A program made the translations under genes and the position numbers. Below are positions 4,624 to 5,180 of a DNA stretch of 5,180 bases, in pieces. This stretch comes from an uncultured Oscillospiraceae bacterium (GTDB lineage: Bacteria > Bacillota_A > Clostridia > Oscillospirales > Oscillospiraceae), in contig CANRMG010000126.1 of NCBI GenBank assembly GCA_947631675.1, positions 1-5,180 on the forward strand, read 5' to 3'. The notes beneath the pieces were generated by a model. That model did no database searches. It saw nothing but the letters and a program-made list of their open reading frames with translations, and was not told where the DNA came from. The first letter of the stretch is position 1; every line of letters starts with the position of its first letter.

Positions 4624-5180
4624 TCAGCCTCCTATTATGGCGGGCAGGCTGGCCGCCGCCGCGGACTGGCCCACCCGGCGGAACTTCTCGTCGGGCAGGG
4701 CGGGGTGGATGGCCTCGTTGACCTCAGGGTATTCGTCGGCCAGGACCTCTTTGCACCGGCTGAGGATCAGGTCGCCGCCCTTGCCGGACATGACCCGGCC
4801 CAGCAGCAGAACATGGCGGAATTTGTAGAGGTCGTAGTAATAGGCCAGGGCGTGGGCCAGGTATACGCCGATGGACTCGTAGACCTTCTGGGCCCGGGGG
4901 TCGTCCGCCTCCATGAGGCCCTGGACCACCTTCAGCTTCTGGGCGGGGGACAGGCTCTCGTCCAGCTCGATGCCTGCGGGGCCGGCCAGCTTGATGACGC
5001 CGTCCTGGGAGAAATACTTCACGCCGCAGCCGATGTCGCCGCTCCACTCGTCCCGCATGGCGGCGGGGCTGGCGTCTACGGGCACGAAGGCCAGCTCGTT
5101 GAGCCAGCCGGTGATGCACCCGTCTGCGTCCACATAGCCCACGGCCTCGCTGGTGCCCATGGCGATGCCCAGCACGTTGG
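4624..5180 (-). CDS. ROK family protein (sugar kinase-like), C-terminal part, 5' end outside window
   Basis: The frame runs in from the right edge and ends at a TGA at 4626-4624, giving 184 whole visible codons. Numbering from the Val codon at 5175, it opens with LGIAMGTSEAVGYVD (2-16), like the phosphate-binding stretch of the ROK/ASKHA fold. The C-terminal lobe has GVYLAHALAYYYDLY (103-117), then HVLLLGRVMSGKGGD (121-135), the usual strand plus glycine-rich nucleotide-binding turn. ROK proteins are glucokinases, N-acetyl-sugar kinases or repressors. The catalytic Asp and any N-terminal DNA-binding domain would be off the window. The zinc motif CxCGxxGCxE is not present in normal form: the matching region reads GDIGCGVKYFSQ (46-57), keeping a single Cys50. 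Both a non-zinc kinase-like branch and a non-catalytic sensor are possible. The GTG at 5175 should not be taken as the true start, since the frame stays open upstream and half a ROK protein is missing. Confidence 0.85.
   Translation of the reverse strand, partial: NVLGIAMGTSEAVGYVDADGCITGWLNELAFVPVDASPAAMRDEWSGDIGCGVKYFSQDGVIKLAGPAGIELDESLSPAQKLKVVQGLMEADDPRAQKVYESIGVYLAHALAYYYDLYKFRHVLLLGRVMSGKGGDLILSRCKEVLADEYPEVNEAIHPALPDEKFRRVGQSAAAASLPAIIGG
4628..4633 (-). promoter_or_regulatory. Ribosome binding site of the SGNH esterase inside the ROK gene end
   Basis: On the minus strand AGGAGG is formed by the last two Gly codons of the ROK gene, 7 nt before the esterase ATG. This arrangement indicates coupled translation of the two genes. 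Confidence 0.85.

Overview
The window is GC-rich, apart from one AT-rich intergenic stretch at about 2460-2690. Its genes have strong Bacillota-type Shine-Dalgarno sites (AGGAGG, AAAGGAGG) and two probable GTG starts. Its families (DUF975, DUF624, FtsW/RodA/SpoVE, RadC, ROK, SGNH esterase) are common in Bacillota. The best guess is a high-GC gut-type clostridium, for example Oscillospiraceae. This is inferred from family content and composition; no taxonomic marker is present.

Layout, left to right: (1) the 3' end of a DUF975 integral membrane protein (+), meeting an FtsW/RodA/SpoVE-family glycosyltransferase (-) at a shared bidirectional terminator. (2) An 87-bp divergent intergenic region with a clear promoter for the FtsW/RodA-like gene, then radC (+). 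(3) About 470 bp without a convincing gene, AT-rich, holding several hairpins and one possible 16-codon ORF. (4) A tRNA-Thr(CGT) with its own strong promoter; its 3' end forms one arm of a 25-bp GNRA-capped hairpin. (5) A 64-aa zinc-ribbon protein and a DUF624 membrane protein, probably one transcript. (6) A second bidirectional terminator. (7) A tight minus-strand pair: a ROK-family (sugar kinase-like) protein cut by the right edge, then an SGNH esterase starting 3 nt after its stop.

Functionally the window is mostly chromosomal housekeeping: septal or elongation peptidoglycan synthesis (FtsW/RodA), a RadC protein of unsettled role, one tRNA, and two small membrane proteins of unknown function. 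The ROK-SGNH pair suggests handling of an acylated sugar. I see no mobile element, CRISPR array or defence system. No clearly new biological system is supported; the most unusual structure is the tRNA 3' end buried in a long perfect inverted repeat.
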